From: Orlajensenia sp001423545
GTDB lineage: Bacteria > Actinomycetota > Actinomycetes > Actinomycetales > Microbacteriaceae
Direction of reading: 5' to 3'
DNA: 64,000 nt
Assembly (NCBI GenBank): GCA_001423545.1
Contig: LMOK01000001.1
Span: 682,001 to 746,000, forward strand
Each line of letters opens with the position of its first letter. The first letter of the stretch is position 1. Positions 1-8,242 of the stretch are shown in pieces. The notes under the pieces were generated by a model. It searched no databases. It was given only the letters and a program-made list of their open reading frames with translations, and was not told where the DNA came from. Made by a program: the position numbers and the translations under genes.

Positions 1-252
1 GCGCTCCCTGCTGAGCTGGGCGAGCTCGCCGAGCATCGTTCGGGACGAGGCCCGGGCCGCCGCGATGGCGTGCAGGGCCGAGAGGGGCACGGCAGCCGGC
101 GCCTGCTCCGAGTCGAGCGCGGCTCTCACCAGGTGTTCGCGTTCCGTCGCCTCGGCGGCGCGCTCGCGGGCGAGGGAGAGGTCGACCGCGGCGGTCTCCT
201 CCTCGAGCCTGCGCAACCTGAGCAGCCCGGTCAGTGAGAACGTGCGGTTCAT
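1..252 (-). CDS. fliJ: Flagellar FliJ-like protein (3' part outside window)
   Basis: The first 84 codons of a gene running off the window start. The N-terminus (MNRTFSLTGLLRLRRLEEE) followed by Glu/Arg/Ala-rich sequence is predicted to be a long helix, as in FliJ, the coiled-coil stalk of the flagellar export ATPase. The ATG overlaps the fliI stop codon by 4 bp (ATGA), so it is translationally coupled to fliI, the usual place for fliJ. FliJ proteins diverge strongly in sequence, so the name rests on position, size trend and coiled-coil character rather than on catalytic residues. Confidence 0.8.
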   Translation of the reverse strand, partial: MNRTFSLTGLLRLRRLEEETAAVDLSLARERAAEATEREHLVRAALDSEQAPAAVPLSALHAIAAARASSRTMLGELAQLSRER

Positions 253-1577
253 GATCCTCCTCCGAGCAGCGCGACCAGGGTGTGCAGGCGCGCGCGGGTC
301 TCCTCCGGTGTGCAGCTCTCGCTCATCGACTGGCGGAGGAAGCCGTTGATCGCGTCCTCGTGGTCGACGGCGGCGTCGACGAGGGCGTTGGCGCCTCGGC
401 GGTAGGCGCCGACATCGAGCAGGTCCTGTGCTCTCGCGCGGGCCGCGAGCACCCGGCGGAGGGCCGAGGCGGCCGCGAGGTCGTCGGGCCGGCTCACGCG
501 GCTCGCCACCCTGGACACCGAGCCCAGGGCGTCGACGGCCGGGAAGTGCCCACCGACGGCGAGCGATCGGTCGAGGACGACGTGCCCGTCGAGGATCGAC
601 CGTGCCGAGTCGGCGATGGGCTCGTTGTGGTCGTCACCGTCGACGAGGACCGTGTACAGTCCGGTGACCGATCCGACCTCGGCGGTTCCGGCACGTTCGA
701 GCAGTTGGGCGAACACGGCGAAGGTCGACGGCGGGTAGCCGCGGGTGGCCGGAGGCTCGCCGACCGACAGCCCGATCTCGCGCTGGGCCATGGCCACGCG
801 GGTGAGCGAGTCCATCATGAGCACGACGTGTCGCCCGTCGTCCCGGAACGCCTCGGCGATGCGGGTGGCGACGAAGGCTGCACGCAGCCGCACGAGCGCC
901 GGCTCGTCCGAGGTCGAGACGACCACCACGGACCGGGCGAGGCCCTCGGGACCCAGGTCGTCCTCGAGGAACTCGCGCACCTCGCGTCCGCGCTCGCCCA
1001 CGAGGGCGATCACGGTGACGTCGGCACCCGAGCCTCGGGCGATCATCGACAACAGCGACGACTTGCCGACGCCGGATCCGGCGAACAGGCCCATCCTCTG
1101 ACCGCGCCCCACCGTCGTCAGCGAGTCGAGCACGCGCACGCCGAGGTGCAGCGGCTCCGCGATCCTGGCCCGGCGCATGGCCGGCGGGGCGTCGTTGTCG
1201 ATCGGCACCCGCTCGACGACGTCGAGGGCGCCGCGGCCGTCGATCGGTCGTCCGAGGCCGTCGATGACCCGGCCGAGCAAGCCCTGGCCGATGGGCACCG
1301 AGAGCGGGGCGCCTGTCGTGCGTACGGCGTCACCGGAGCGCACTCCGGTGAGCCGGGCGAGCGGCATGCACCGCAGCCCGGAGTCCCCGGACGCCACGAC
1401 CTCGGCTGACACCGCGTCGGCTCCGATCAGCACGATGTCGCCGATGGCGGCCTCGACGCCGCGCACGTCGATGCCGAGTCCGACGACGGAGGAGACACGG
1501 CCGACGCGCTCGGGGCGGGCGGCGAGCAGGGCGCGGGAGAAGGAGTCGGAGCGGGGACGCACCAGGGTCGCCGTCAT
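249..1577 (-). CDS. fliI: Flagellum-specific export ATPase FliI
   Basis: A 442-residue F1-beta-like ATPase that energises export of flagellar rod, hook and filament subunits at the base of the basal body. The Walker A loop GSGVGKSS lies at residues 167-174, followed by the GERGREVREF segment typical of FliI/type III ATPases and a Walker B strand ending VVLMMDSLTR. Length matches the family (about 430-450). The ATG at 1577 overlaps the fliH stop by 4 bp and is preferred over an upstream in-frame extension that would run through fliH. It lies in the flgB-to-fliJ operon, between fliH (its regulator) and fliJ (its stalk). Confidence 0.95.
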   Translation of the reverse strand: MTATLVRPRSDSFSRALLAARPERVGRVSSVVGLGIDVRGVEAAIGDIVLIGADAVSAEVVASGDSGLRCMPLARLTGVRSGDAVRTTGAPLSVPIGQGLLGRVIDGLGRPIDGRGALDVVERVPIDNDAPPAMRRARIAEPLHLGVRVLDSLTTVGRGQRMGLFAGSGVGKSSLLSMIARGSGADVTVIALVGERGREVREFLEDDLGPEGLARSVVVVSTSDEPALVRLRAAFVATRIAEAFRDDGRHVVLMMDSLTRVAMAQREIGLSVGEPPATRGYPPSTFAVFAQLLERAGTAEVGSVTGLYTVLVDGDDHNEPIADSARSILDGHVVLDRSLAVGGHFPAVDALGSVSRVASRVSRPDDLAAASALRRVLAARARAQDLLDVGAYRRGANALVDAAVDHEDAINGFLRQSMSESCTPEETRARLHTLVALLGGGS

Positions 1578-2191
1578 CGCGTGCCCTCCTCGAGGAGGAT
1601 GCGCCGGGCGCGGTCGAGAGCCGAGCGGATGCCGGCATCGAGGAACCCGTCGGGCAGGGTCGCCGTCGCCTCGCCGCGCTCGACGGCAGGGTCGGCGACG
1701 ATGGCCAGGCCGCCGGTGCGGTCGGAGTGCTCGGCGAGCAGTGCCGCATCCGCCGGGTGCATCCTCAGCTCCACGACGAGGTCGGCGGCGACGCCGGCGA
1801 GAACCCGTTCGACCGCGGCGGTGGCCGCAGTCACCGGATCGGAGAGCTCCCGGCCGATGATGGCCTCGGCCAGTTCGACGGCGGAGGCCGTGAGTACCTC
1901 GCCGGCCTCCCTCAGCATGGGGAGGGCGATGGCGCGCACGGCGTCGGCCGCGCTGGCGCTCGCGCGCAGGGCGCTGGCGTGGGCGTCGGCCCGGGTGGCG
2001 GCAAGGCTCGCCGCCTCGACCTCGAGGGCCGCGCGACGCTCGGCCCACTCCTGCTCGGCCCGACGCAGCCCGGCAGCGTAGCCGAGGACATGACCGCGGG
2101 ACCGGGCATCCGCCTCGATGCCGGCGGTCCGGTCCCGCGCCTGGCCGACGGCGGGGAAGGCCGTCGCGACGAATCCGGTGTCACTCGACAA
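1574..2191 (-). CDS. fliH: Flagellar assembly protein FliH
   Basis: A 205-residue protein in the fliH position between fliG and fliI. FliH dimers bind and restrain the export ATPase FliI and link it to the C-ring. The sequence shows a helical Ala/Glu/Arg-rich middle (residues about 30-110) and a C-terminal part similar to the FliH/V-ATPase E-subunit fold (ELAEAIIGRELSDPV, then VELRMHPADAALL). The start overlaps the fliG 3' end by 11 bp and the stop overlaps the fliI ATG, consistent with coupled translation. Sequence alone is only weakly diagnostic, as usual for FliH, but the context is decisive. Confidence 0.88.
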   Translation of the reverse strand: MSSDTGFVATAFPAVGQARDRTAGIEADARSRGHVLGYAAGLRRAEQEWAERRAALEVEAASLAATRADAHASALRASASAADAVRAIALPMLREAGEVLTASAVELAEAIIGRELSDPVTAATAAVERVLAGVAADLVVELRMHPADAALLAEHSDRTGGLAIVADPAVERGEATATLPDGFLDAGIRSALDRARRILLEEGTR

Positions 2192-3200
2192 GGTCGTCCT
2201 CCTCTGCCCGATGGAGCGTGATGACTCCCTCGGCCTCGAGCGTGCGGATGGAGCGCACGACCTCGGCGCGGGCCTCCTCGACCTGGGCGGACCGCACGGG
2301 CCCGAGCAGTCGGGCCTCGTCGTCGATCAGCTCGCGGTTGCGCTCGGAGACGTTGGCGTGGATGACCTCGATCACGGGCTCGGGGGCGCCCTTCATGGCG
2401 AGTGCGAGCACGGGGGCGTCGATGCCGCGCAGCACCTGCTGCACGGCCTTGCGGTCGAGGCGCACGATGTCGCCGAAGGTGAGCATGCGCGAGCGCACCT
2501 CCTCCGCCAGCTCGGGATCACGGATGTCGAGGCCGTCGAGCACGGCTCGCTCCGTGCCCACGTCCGCCCGGTTGATGATGTCGACGAGGGGCTGGACGCC
2601 GCCCACGGCATCGCCGGACTCACGCGATGCGACCACGGCGCCGGCGCGCGACTTGAGCGTCTCGGCGACGACCTTCACGGCCTCGGGCGTTGCCGTTCCC
2701 ATCGTGGCGATGGCGTGGGCGACGGCGGTGCGCGCCTCGGGCTCCAGGCCCGCCATCACGGCGGCGGCGTGCTCGGCCCGGAGCGACGCGAGGACGAGGG
2801 CGATGGTCTGCGGCAGTTCGGCCTCGACCAGGGTGCGCACCTGGGCTGCGTCGACCTCGTCGAGGAACTCGAAGGCCCGGCCCGCCATCGACGAGGCGAC
2901 TCGACTCAGCACGCCCGCTGCCCGCTCGGCGCCGAAGGACGCCTCGAGCAGCCCGACGGCCACGTCGCGCCCCCCGCGGGTCTGCAGGGAGCCGCGCACG
3001 CTGAGTTCGTGGAACTCGGCGAGCACGCCGTCGGCCGTGGCGCTGTCGACGCGCCGCAGGCGCATGATCTCGGAGGTGATCTCCTCGGCCTCGAGATCGT
3101 TCAACTGCTTCATGACCTCGGCGGCGCGCGTCGGCTCCATGTTCATCAGTACGACGGCGGCCTTCTGGGCGCCGTTCAGCACTGCGCGATTCTCGGTCAT
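2181..3200 (-). CDS. fliG: Flagellar motor switch protein FliG
   Basis: A 339-residue C-ring protein that contacts the MS-ring (FliF) at its N-terminus and the stator at its C-terminal torque domain. The N-terminal segment LNGAQKAAVVLMNMEP is the typical FliG opening. Near residue 230 comes FGDIVRLDRKAVQQVL, the FliG C-domain region bearing the charged torque helix, and the end (EEARAEVVRSIRTLEAEGVI) matches the family. Full length compared with the usual 330-345 residues. The ATG overlaps the fliF stop by 4 bp, giving the standard order fliF-fliG-fliH. Confidence 0.96.
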   Translation of the reverse strand: MTENRAVLNGAQKAAVVLMNMEPTRAAEVMKQLNDLEAEEITSEIMRLRRVDSATADGVLAEFHELSVRGSLQTRGGRDVAVGLLEASFGAERAAGVLSRVASSMAGRAFEFLDEVDAAQVRTLVEAELPQTIALVLASLRAEHAAAVMAGLEPEARTAVAHAIATMGTATPEAVKVVAETLKSRAGAVVASRESGDAVGGVQPLVDIINRADVGTERAVLDGLDIRDPELAEEVRSRMLTFGDIVRLDRKAVQQVLRGIDAPVLALAMKGAPEPVIEVIHANVSERNRELIDDEARLLGPVRSAQVEEARAEVVRSIRTLEAEGVITLHRAEEDDLVE

Positions 3201-4804
3201 ACGGGCTGCCTGTCATCCATGAGTGCGCGCAGGAACTCGGCTGTCTTCTGGGGATCCCTGCCTGCCATCGCCTCGATCTCGGCGAGGCGGCGTCCCGCGT
3301 CCGCCTGCTCGCGCAGGGCGGGGTTCGAGAGCTCGACGGTGTCGATGGGCAGGGTGGGCATCATGTCGATCGCCGTGGGAGCGGCGAAGGTCTGCTCGAG
3401 CTGCTGCGTCTGCTGTGCCTGCTGTGTCTGCTCGAACTCGAGCACCTCCGCATCGCGACGCCGCGAGCGACGGGCGATGAGGATGATCGCGATCACCACG
3501 GGGATCGCGATTCCGAGGGTGATGACGCCGGTGCGGATGAGCGACGCGAGTTGCTCGGCGGCCGCTGCCTCCTTCGCGGCGGCCAGAGCGGCTGCGGCAT
3601 CCGTCGCCCCGGCCGTGCTGAACGGAACGGTCTCGACCGTGACGACGTCGCCCCGGGTGGTGTCGATGCCCGCCGCCGAGGAGACCAGCGAACGCAGCCC
3701 CGCCATGTCGATGTTCTCGGCGTCGGAGTTCACGGCGACGGACACGGTCTGGCGGGCGAGCGAACCGGCCGGGATGGTGCGGGTCTCGGTGACCTTGTTG
3801 ACGGCGTTGTTCTTCGTGGCCGACTCGGATTCGTAGGCTCCGTCGCCGGACGCGCCGTCGGGCACGGCGATGTTGTCGGGCCCGAGCACGCCCGCGGCGG
3901 TACCCCCGCCGCCCTGGTACGTCTCCTTGGTCGTCGACTCGTTGATCGCGGGGATGTCTCCGGCCCCGGTGTAGCTCTCCTCGACCCTCTCAGCCGATTC
4001 ACTGCTCACGTCGGCGGCCACGACGACGGTCGCGTTGCCTGCGCCCACGACGCGGTCGAGCATCGCCTGCACGGCACTCTCGATGCGACCCTCGTAGTCG
4101 GATGCCTGCTCGTCGGCGCCACCGGTCGCCCCGACTCCGACAGCCGAGAGCACCTTCCCGGTGGAGTCGACCACGGCCACGTCCTCGGGCTTCATACCCT
4201 CGATCGATGCCGACGTGAGGTGCACGACGGCCTCGACCTGCGCCGAGGTGAGCGTCGTGCCGTTGCGGGTCTCGATGAAGACGGATGCCGTCGGGTCGGC
4301 CTTCTGGTCGACGAAGACGGTCTCCTCGGGAATGGCGAGCCTGACCGACGCCGTCTGCACGCCGTCGAGGGCCGAGATCGTCGAGGCGAGCTCGCCCTCG
4401 AGCGCACGCTTGTAGGTGACGGACTGCTGGAACTCCGAAGCGGTGACGCCCATGTCGTCGAGGAGCGAGTAGCCGCCATCGCTCGAGCTGGGCAGGCCGG
4501 CCGATGCGGCCTTGAGGCGCTCGTCGTAGACCGCCTCGCGCGGCACCATGATCGTCGCACCGCCGTCGGCGAGCTCGTACGAGACGCCGTCGCTGCGCAA
4601 CTGCTCGACGATCGCGTTGGCATCCGCCGCCTGCAGCCCGGTGAAGAGCGGCGAGTACGACGGTGCCGTCAGCCAGGAGACCAGCGCCGTCACGCCGAGG
4701 GCGAGAACGGCCAGGCCGATGATGGCCACGGTCCGCTGGGCGAGGGTGAACTGCCGGACACCGGCGAGGAGGCTGCCGAAGCCGGAGCGGAGGGCGGCGG
4801 GCAT
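3197..4804 (-). CDS. fliF: Flagellar MS-ring protein FliF
   Basis: A 535-residue membrane protein forming the MS-ring that seeds flagellar assembly. The first transmembrane helix lies around residues 25-47 (AIIGLAVLALGVTALVSWL), followed by the YscJ/FliF ring-building domain with the typical GLQAADANAIVEQL and VPREAVYDERLKAAS stretches. A second transmembrane helix near residue 435 (VITLGIAIPVVIAIILIA) is followed by a cytosolic tail that binds FliG. A Gln-rich run (QTQQAQQTQQ) near residue 465 encodes a short low-complexity tract. The ATG shares one base with the fliE stop codon. Confidence 0.96.
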   Translation of the reverse strand: MPAALRSGFGSLLAGVRQFTLAQRTVAIIGLAVLALGVTALVSWLTAPSYSPLFTGLQAADANAIVEQLRSDGVSYELADGGATIMVPREAVYDERLKAASAGLPSSSDGGYSLLDDMGVTASEFQQSVTYKRALEGELASTISALDGVQTASVRLAIPEETVFVDQKADPTASVFIETRNGTTLTSAQVEAVVHLTSASIEGMKPEDVAVVDSTGKVLSAVGVGATGGADEQASDYEGRIESAVQAMLDRVVGAGNATVVVAADVSSESAERVEESYTGAGDIPAINESTTKETYQGGGGTAAGVLGPDNIAVPDGASGDGAYESESATKNNAVNKVTETRTIPAGSLARQTVSVAVNSDAENIDMAGLRSLVSSAAGIDTTRGDVVTVETVPFSTAGATDAAAALAAAKEAAAAEQLASLIRTGVITLGIAIPVVIAIILIARRSRRRDAEVLEFEQTQQAQQTQQLEQTFAAPTAIDMMPTLPIDTVELSNPALREQADAGRRLAEIEAMAGRDPQKTAEFLRALMDDRQPV

Positions 4805-5118
4805 CAGGCCTGCATCCGCATGATCTCGTTGAAGGCGTCGACGCCCTTGTTGCGCACGGCCGCGACGAGCTCCATGGTGACCTGGGCGCGGGTGGCGGCG
4901 ATCGTGGCCGTGTGGATGTCGCTGAGGTCACCGGTCACCGCGGCGACGGCGAGGCCGTCCGACGTTCCCTGCAGCTTCTGCAGTTCGTCGACGGCACCCG
5001 TCATGGAGGCCGGGAAGGCCGAATTCGCGGAGCTGTCGGGGGCGCCGACCGTCGTCGAGGGCTGGACGAGGGCGACGGGGGTGACGGTGCCGACGGCACC
5101 GATCGCGGGAATGGTCAT
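4804..5118 (-). CDS. fliE: Flagellar hook-basal body complex protein FliE
   Basis: A 104-residue rod-adaptor protein that joins the MS-ring to the rod. The C-terminal half is characteristic: DIHTATIAATRAQVTMELV followed by AVRNKGVDAFNEIMRMQ, a helical hairpin conserved in FliE. The start at 5118 (MTIPAIG) is chosen because its first bases overlap the end of flgC; a longer in-frame ORF would lie inside flgC. Its place between flgC and fliF is the standard one. Confidence 0.93.
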   Translation of the reverse strand: MTIPAIGAVGTVTPVALVQPSTTVGAPDSSANSAFPASMTGAVDELQKLQGTSDGLAVAAVTGDLSDIHTATIAATRAQVTMELVAAVRNKGVDAFNEIMRMQA

Positions 5119-5510
5119 CAGGCACGTCCGATCTGGATGGCGGCGGTGTAGGTCTCCTTGGCGCGGTCGACGACGGCGGCGTTCGCCTGGTACCCGCGCT
5201 GGGCGAGGATCAGCTGGCCCATCTGCGAGGCCATGTCGATCTCGGGGTAGCGCACGTAGCCCTCGGCGTTGGCGAGGGGGTGGTCGGGCTCGAAGACGAG
5301 GCGGCCCTCGGCATCGCCATAGGCGGCCCCGGCGACGTACACGCCGGTCGTCCCCTCGCCCGCCTGGGCGAGAACGTAGCGGGCCCGGAACGCCTCGTCG
5401 TCGCCCGAAGTGGCCGTGTTCATGTTCGCCAGGTTGTCGGAGACGGCGTCGAGCCACTTGCGGTGCAGGGTGAGACCGGTGCCGGCGATGCCGATCGCGT
5501 CGAAGGTCAT
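5118..5510 (-). CDS. flgC: Flagellar basal-body rod protein FlgC
   Basis: A 130-residue proximal rod protein. It starts with the flagellar rod/hook N-terminal motif (FDAIGIAGTGLTLHRKWLD then VSDNLANMNT) and ends with the C-terminal rod motif (ANAAVVDRAKETYTAAIQIGRA). Both ends form the helical bundle of the axial protein family. A PDHPLANAEGYVRYPEIDM segment in the middle is characteristic of FlgC. The gene overlaps fliE downstream and abuts flgB upstream. Confidence 0.95.
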   Translation of the reverse strand: MTFDAIGIAGTGLTLHRKWLDAVSDNLANMNTATSGDDEAFRARYVLAQAGEGTTGVYVAGAAYGDAEGRLVFEPDHPLANAEGYVRYPEIDMASQMGQLILAQRGYQANAAVVDRAKETYTAAIQIGRA

Positions 5511-5851
5511 CAGCTCGTCCTCATCGCTGCGCGGACGCTGCTGAAGGCGCCGTCGACGGCCCGGGAGGCGAACTGGTACCGCAGCACCGTGTCGACGTTC
5601 GACAGCGTCTCGGTGTCGAGGTTCACGTTGTTCCCGTTGAGCTGGGTGGGCTCGAGGGACCGGGCGATGGTGGGGGCGACGTTCCCGTCCCCCGACCGCA
5701 CCGAGGCGGCGAGGGCGTCCTCGAACGCCACGCGCTGGGCCGTGTAGTTCGGCGTGTTGACGTTGGCGATGTTGTCGGCGATGGCGCGCTGGCGCATCGC
5801 CAGGCCATCGAGGGCGCTGGAGAGCGCCGAGATGCTCACGGAATCGAACAC
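5510..5851 (-). CDS. flgB: Flagellar basal-body rod protein FlgB
   Basis: A 113-residue proximal rod protein with the axial motif RQRAIADNIANVNTPNY near the N-terminus and a YQFASRAVDGAFSSVR C-terminus. The GTG at 5851 is chosen because an AAGAGG ribosome-binding site precedes it by 5 bp and the family starts close to this point; an in-frame ATG at 5890 would add 13 residues without family support. This is the first gene of the flgB-flgC-fliE-fliF-fliG-fliH-fliI-fliJ operon, and a sigma-28-type promoter lies about 75 bp upstream. Confidence 0.93.
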   Translation of the reverse strand: MFDSVSISALSSALDGLAMRQRAIADNIANVNTPNYTAQRVAFEDALAASVRSGDGNVAPTIARSLEPTQLNGNNVNLDTETLSNVDTVLRYQFASRAVDGAFSSVRAAMRTS

Positions 5852-5924
5852 GAGACCTCTTCGTGATTCAGGGGAAGAGGGCCGATCCATGGCCCGTTCG
5901 TGAGCGATCCGTGCTCGATGACAG

Positions 5925-5951
5925 CTATCGGCAGTTCGGCTCGCGACGTTA
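5925..5951 (-). promoter_or_regulatory. Sigma-28-type promoter of the flgB operon
   Basis: On the minus strand, TAAC (5951-5948), a 15-bp spacer and GCCGATAG (5932-5925). This fits the FliA/SigD consensus TAAA-N15-GCCGATAA closely and is the same in both boxes as the site ahead of fliC. It would give a leader of about 67 bases to the flgB GTG. Confidence 0.85.
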
Positions 5952-5995
5952 GGCAGGCGCCGGGAGATTTCCGAGACGGATGCCGCCCGCCGGCA

Positions 5996-6337
5996 TCAGC
6001 CCTGCACGTCGAGGTAGACCGCGCCCGATGCTGCGACATCCGGAACAGTGCGAACGGCCTCCAGGTGGCGCCTCACGGAGCGGCGTTCCTCGATCAGGAG
6101 TTCGAGCATCTCGCGCTGGAGCGCGAGGACCTCCGCCGCGCGCTCGTGCAGCTCGTCGGGCAATGCGCCGAGCTCCGGGTCGGGGCGCCAGTCCTCCGTG
6201 CTGCGATGCCCGGGGTCGTGCGTTCCGTCCCCGCGTTCGGGGTCGGGATCCGGATCGGACACCGCGAAGAGGGCGTCGGCCTCGAGCGCGTCGAGCACCT
6301 CGGTCCACGAACGAGGGGTGCGGTCAGGCGAAGCCAA
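5996..6337 (-). CDS. Small flagellar-operon protein in the FliT position
   Basis: A 113-residue acidic protein directly after fliS and before the flgB promoter. Its C-terminal half is a predicted helix rich in Glu, Leu and Arg (ERAAEVLALQREMLELLIEE), the kind of helical segment seen in small flagellar export chaperones such as FliT. The TTG start at 6337 is inferred: a GGGAGG ribosome-binding site lies 8 bp upstream within the end of fliS, and the TTG overlaps the fliS stop region by 14 bp. No firm family match can be claimed; FliT-like chaperone for FliD is the best guess because fliD-fliS-fliT is a common order. Confidence 0.6.
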   Translation of the reverse strand: MASPDRTPRSWTEVLDALEADALFAVSDPDPDPERGDGTHDPGHRSTEDWRPDPELGALPDELHERAAEVLALQREMLELLIEERRSVRRHLEAVRTVPDVAASGAVYLDVQG

Positions 6338-6770
6338 GGTGCAGGCCTCCCCCGCCGACGGATGCGGCGGAGGTTGGGGAGCCGGCGGCGGCGGCCGTCG
6401 GCAGGGCTGCTGCCTCGTGCCAGGCCGCCGCGAGGGGCTCCAACAGGTCGATGGCCCGCCTGGTGAGGGCTGCATCGCGCTGCACGTTCGCGTTGCGCAG
6501 GGTGGTGGTGACGAACGCGTAGACGGCGAGCAGACCCTCGGCGCCGTCCCAGAGGTCGACGCGCAGTGATCCCGAGAGTTCGGCGACGATGTCCTGGGCG
6601 TGCAGCAGCGCGGTGGAGGCGTCGCTCCACGATTCCGAGCGCTGGGCGTGCTCCGCCCGGTGCAGGTCGAGCAGCAGCCTGTCGTAGAGCATGGTGAGCA
6701 GTCGTGCCGGTGTCGCCGAGAGCACGGCTTCCCGGCCGTACTGGGCCTGGGCCTGCAGGAGGTTGGTCAC
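6324..6770 (-). CDS. fliS: Flagellar export chaperone FliS
   Basis: A 148-residue flagellin chaperone. The N-terminus (AQAQYGREAVLSATPARLL then TMLYDRLLLDLHRAE) carries the FliS hallmark of a tyrosine-rich start followed by LLxMLYDxxL. The body (LLHAQDIVAELSGSL then YAFVTTTLRNANVQRD) is the FliS four-helix bundle. The GTG start at 6770 overlaps the fliD stop by 4 bp (GTGA). It follows fliC and fliD, its substrate's genes. The Gly/Ala/Ser-rich C-terminal 30 residues are longer than in most FliS proteins. Confidence 0.93.
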   Translation of the reverse strand: MTNLLQAQAQYGREAVLSATPARLLTMLYDRLLLDLHRAEHAQRSESWSDASTALLHAQDIVAELSGSLRVDLWDGAEGLLAVYAFVTTTLRNANVQRDAALTRRAIDLLEPLAAAWHEAAALPTAAAAGSPTSAASVGGGGLHLGFA

Positions 6771-8134
6771 TTCGAACTCGATCCGCTCGTGGTGGGCAGT
6801 GCGGCGATCTGGGAGGTGAGCCAGGCCGACTGCGAGTTGAGGGCGCTCATGCGCACCTCGAGGGCGGCGTATGTGCGCTCGAGACTGGCCCGACGGTCGT
6901 CGAGCCGTCGAGTCCAGCTCTCGATCTGCTCGTTCATCGACTTCACGACGGTCTCCTGTCCGTTGATGCTGGTCGTCAGCCTGCCCGTGTACTTGTCGGA
7001 GACCGTGGTGGCCGCGTCGGCGACGCGACCGGCGATCGTGGCGAGCATGCCCTCGGCTGCTGTGGGATCCTTCGCAAGAGCGGCGGAGAAGGCGTCGGGA
7101 TCGAAGACCAGGCTGCCGTCCTTCAGGAAGCTGATGCCGATCTCCGAGGGGGACGCCCCGCCGATCGGCATCGAGACGGCCGAGGCCAGGGCGAGGCGCG
7201 CCGAGCGCACCGTCGAGTCGCCCGTGAACGACCCGAGCTTCGGAGTCGTGCTGCCGTCGGCGTTGGTCGTCGTCGAACTCGCCGACTTCGCGTCGATCGA
7301 TCCGAGGATGGCCTTGATCGCATCGGTCAGGGCCTTCGCGGCAGTGGAGGCGACGGAGGGATCCCGCGCGACGGTGACGGTGATCGGGTCGACGGATGCC
7401 GCGGACACCATGACGTCGACGTCGCCGATGAGGCCGGTGAACGTGTTCGTCGACGACCGCACGACCTGCTCGGCGGCCGTCCCGGACCAGAGCGCGACCT
7501 CGGCGTCCTGGGCGGTGCGGATCGCGGCCGCCCCGGGTTCTGCGAGCAGGTCGGTGCCTCCGCGGAGAACGCCGAAGGCGGCATCCGCTCCCGTCGCGGT
7601 CGAACTCAGCTGCAGCCGGTACTGCTGGTTGCCGTCGGCGTCGAGGCCGGCGCGCACGCGAGTGGCGGTGACGGGTCCGCCGGACTTGTTGATCGCCGAG
7701 GCGATGTCCTCGAGCGAGGTGCTCGCGGCCGTGACCTCGGTGCGGGTGCCGTCGCGGGCGACGAGAGTGAGGGCGGCCGGGCTGTCGGGCCAGGCCGTCA
7801 TCGGCGCCGTGACCGAGGTCTGTCCCTGGGCGACCGAGCGCACGACGATGTCGATGCTTCCGGCCACGGCGTTCGCGCCGGCCTTCGCGCTGACGGTGCT
7901 GGAGGACGACGAGGCGGTGAACGCGGTCAGCGACGATGCCGTGCGGTTCGAGGCGGCCAGCGTCGCGAGGGAGGAGAACTTGAGGTTCAGGGCCTGCAGG
8001 TCGCTGATCGTCGTGTTCGACGACGCGACCCGGGCGCTCAGGAGGGTCTGCGGCGCCGCCTCGATGGCCATCAGCTTCGTGATGAGGGCTGCGGTATCGA
8101 GACCGCTGGCCAGTCCGTCGAGTGAGATCCCCAT
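6767..8134 (-). CDS. fliD: Flagellar filament capping protein FliD
   Basis: A 455-residue cap protein (HAP2) that sits at the filament tip and helps flagellin polymerise. It begins MGISLDGLASGLDTAALI, the very typical FliD opening, and ends with a helical region (TYAALEVRMSALNSQSAWL) like other axial proteins. The central part is Thr/Ser/Ala-rich beta domain, as expected for the variable D2-D3 region. It lies between fliC and fliS, 108 bp downstream of the flagellin gene and separated from it by a strong hairpin. Confidence 0.94.
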   Translation of the reverse strand: MGISLDGLASGLDTAALITKLMAIEAAPQTLLSARVASSNTTISDLQALNLKFSSLATLAASNRTASSLTAFTASSSSSTVSAKAGANAVAGSIDIVVRSVAQGQTSVTAPMTAWPDSPAALTLVARDGTRTEVTAASTSLEDIASAINKSGGPVTATRVRAGLDADGNQQYRLQLSSTATGADAAFGVLRGGTDLLAEPGAAAIRTAQDAEVALWSGTAAEQVVRSSTNTFTGLIGDVDVMVSAASVDPITVTVARDPSVASTAAKALTDAIKAILGSIDAKSASSTTTNADGSTTPKLGSFTGDSTVRSARLALASAVSMPIGGASPSEIGISFLKDGSLVFDPDAFSAALAKDPTAAEGMLATIAGRVADAATTVSDKYTGRLTTSINGQETVVKSMNEQIESWTRRLDDRRASLERTYAALEVRMSALNSQSAWLTSQIAALPTTSGSSSK

Positions 8135-8175
8135 GGTCGTCCTTCCTGTGCGTGGCGTGCAGAGTCGTGCCGGAC

Positions 8176-8227
8176 GGTCCCGGCGAGCGCGTGGTGGGCC
8201 CTACACCCATCCGCGTCCGCCGGGACC
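8176..8227 (-). terminator. Hairpin between fliC and fliD
   Basis: Perfect 10-bp inverted arms GGTCCCGGCG (8176-8185) and CGCCGGGACC (8218-8227) begin 15 bp after the flagellin stop codon. There is no T-run, which is common for actinobacterial terminators. It probably ends or attenuates the abundant flagellin transcript so that fliD-fliS are made in smaller amounts. Confidence 0.65.
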
Positions 8228-8242
8228 ATCCGTCATGCCGAT

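Noticed and set aside
282..1409. Long ORF antisense to fliI
   Set aside because: It is the mirror of a well-supported gene; the product is rich in Arg, Gly, Ala and His without any family pattern, typical for antisense frames in high-GC DNA.
1578..2048. Upstream extension of FliI to a 599-residue protein
   Set aside because: The extra 157 residues lie entirely within fliH and read as low-complexity Arg/Gly sequence; the ATG at 1577 gives normal FliI length and a 4-bp coupling.
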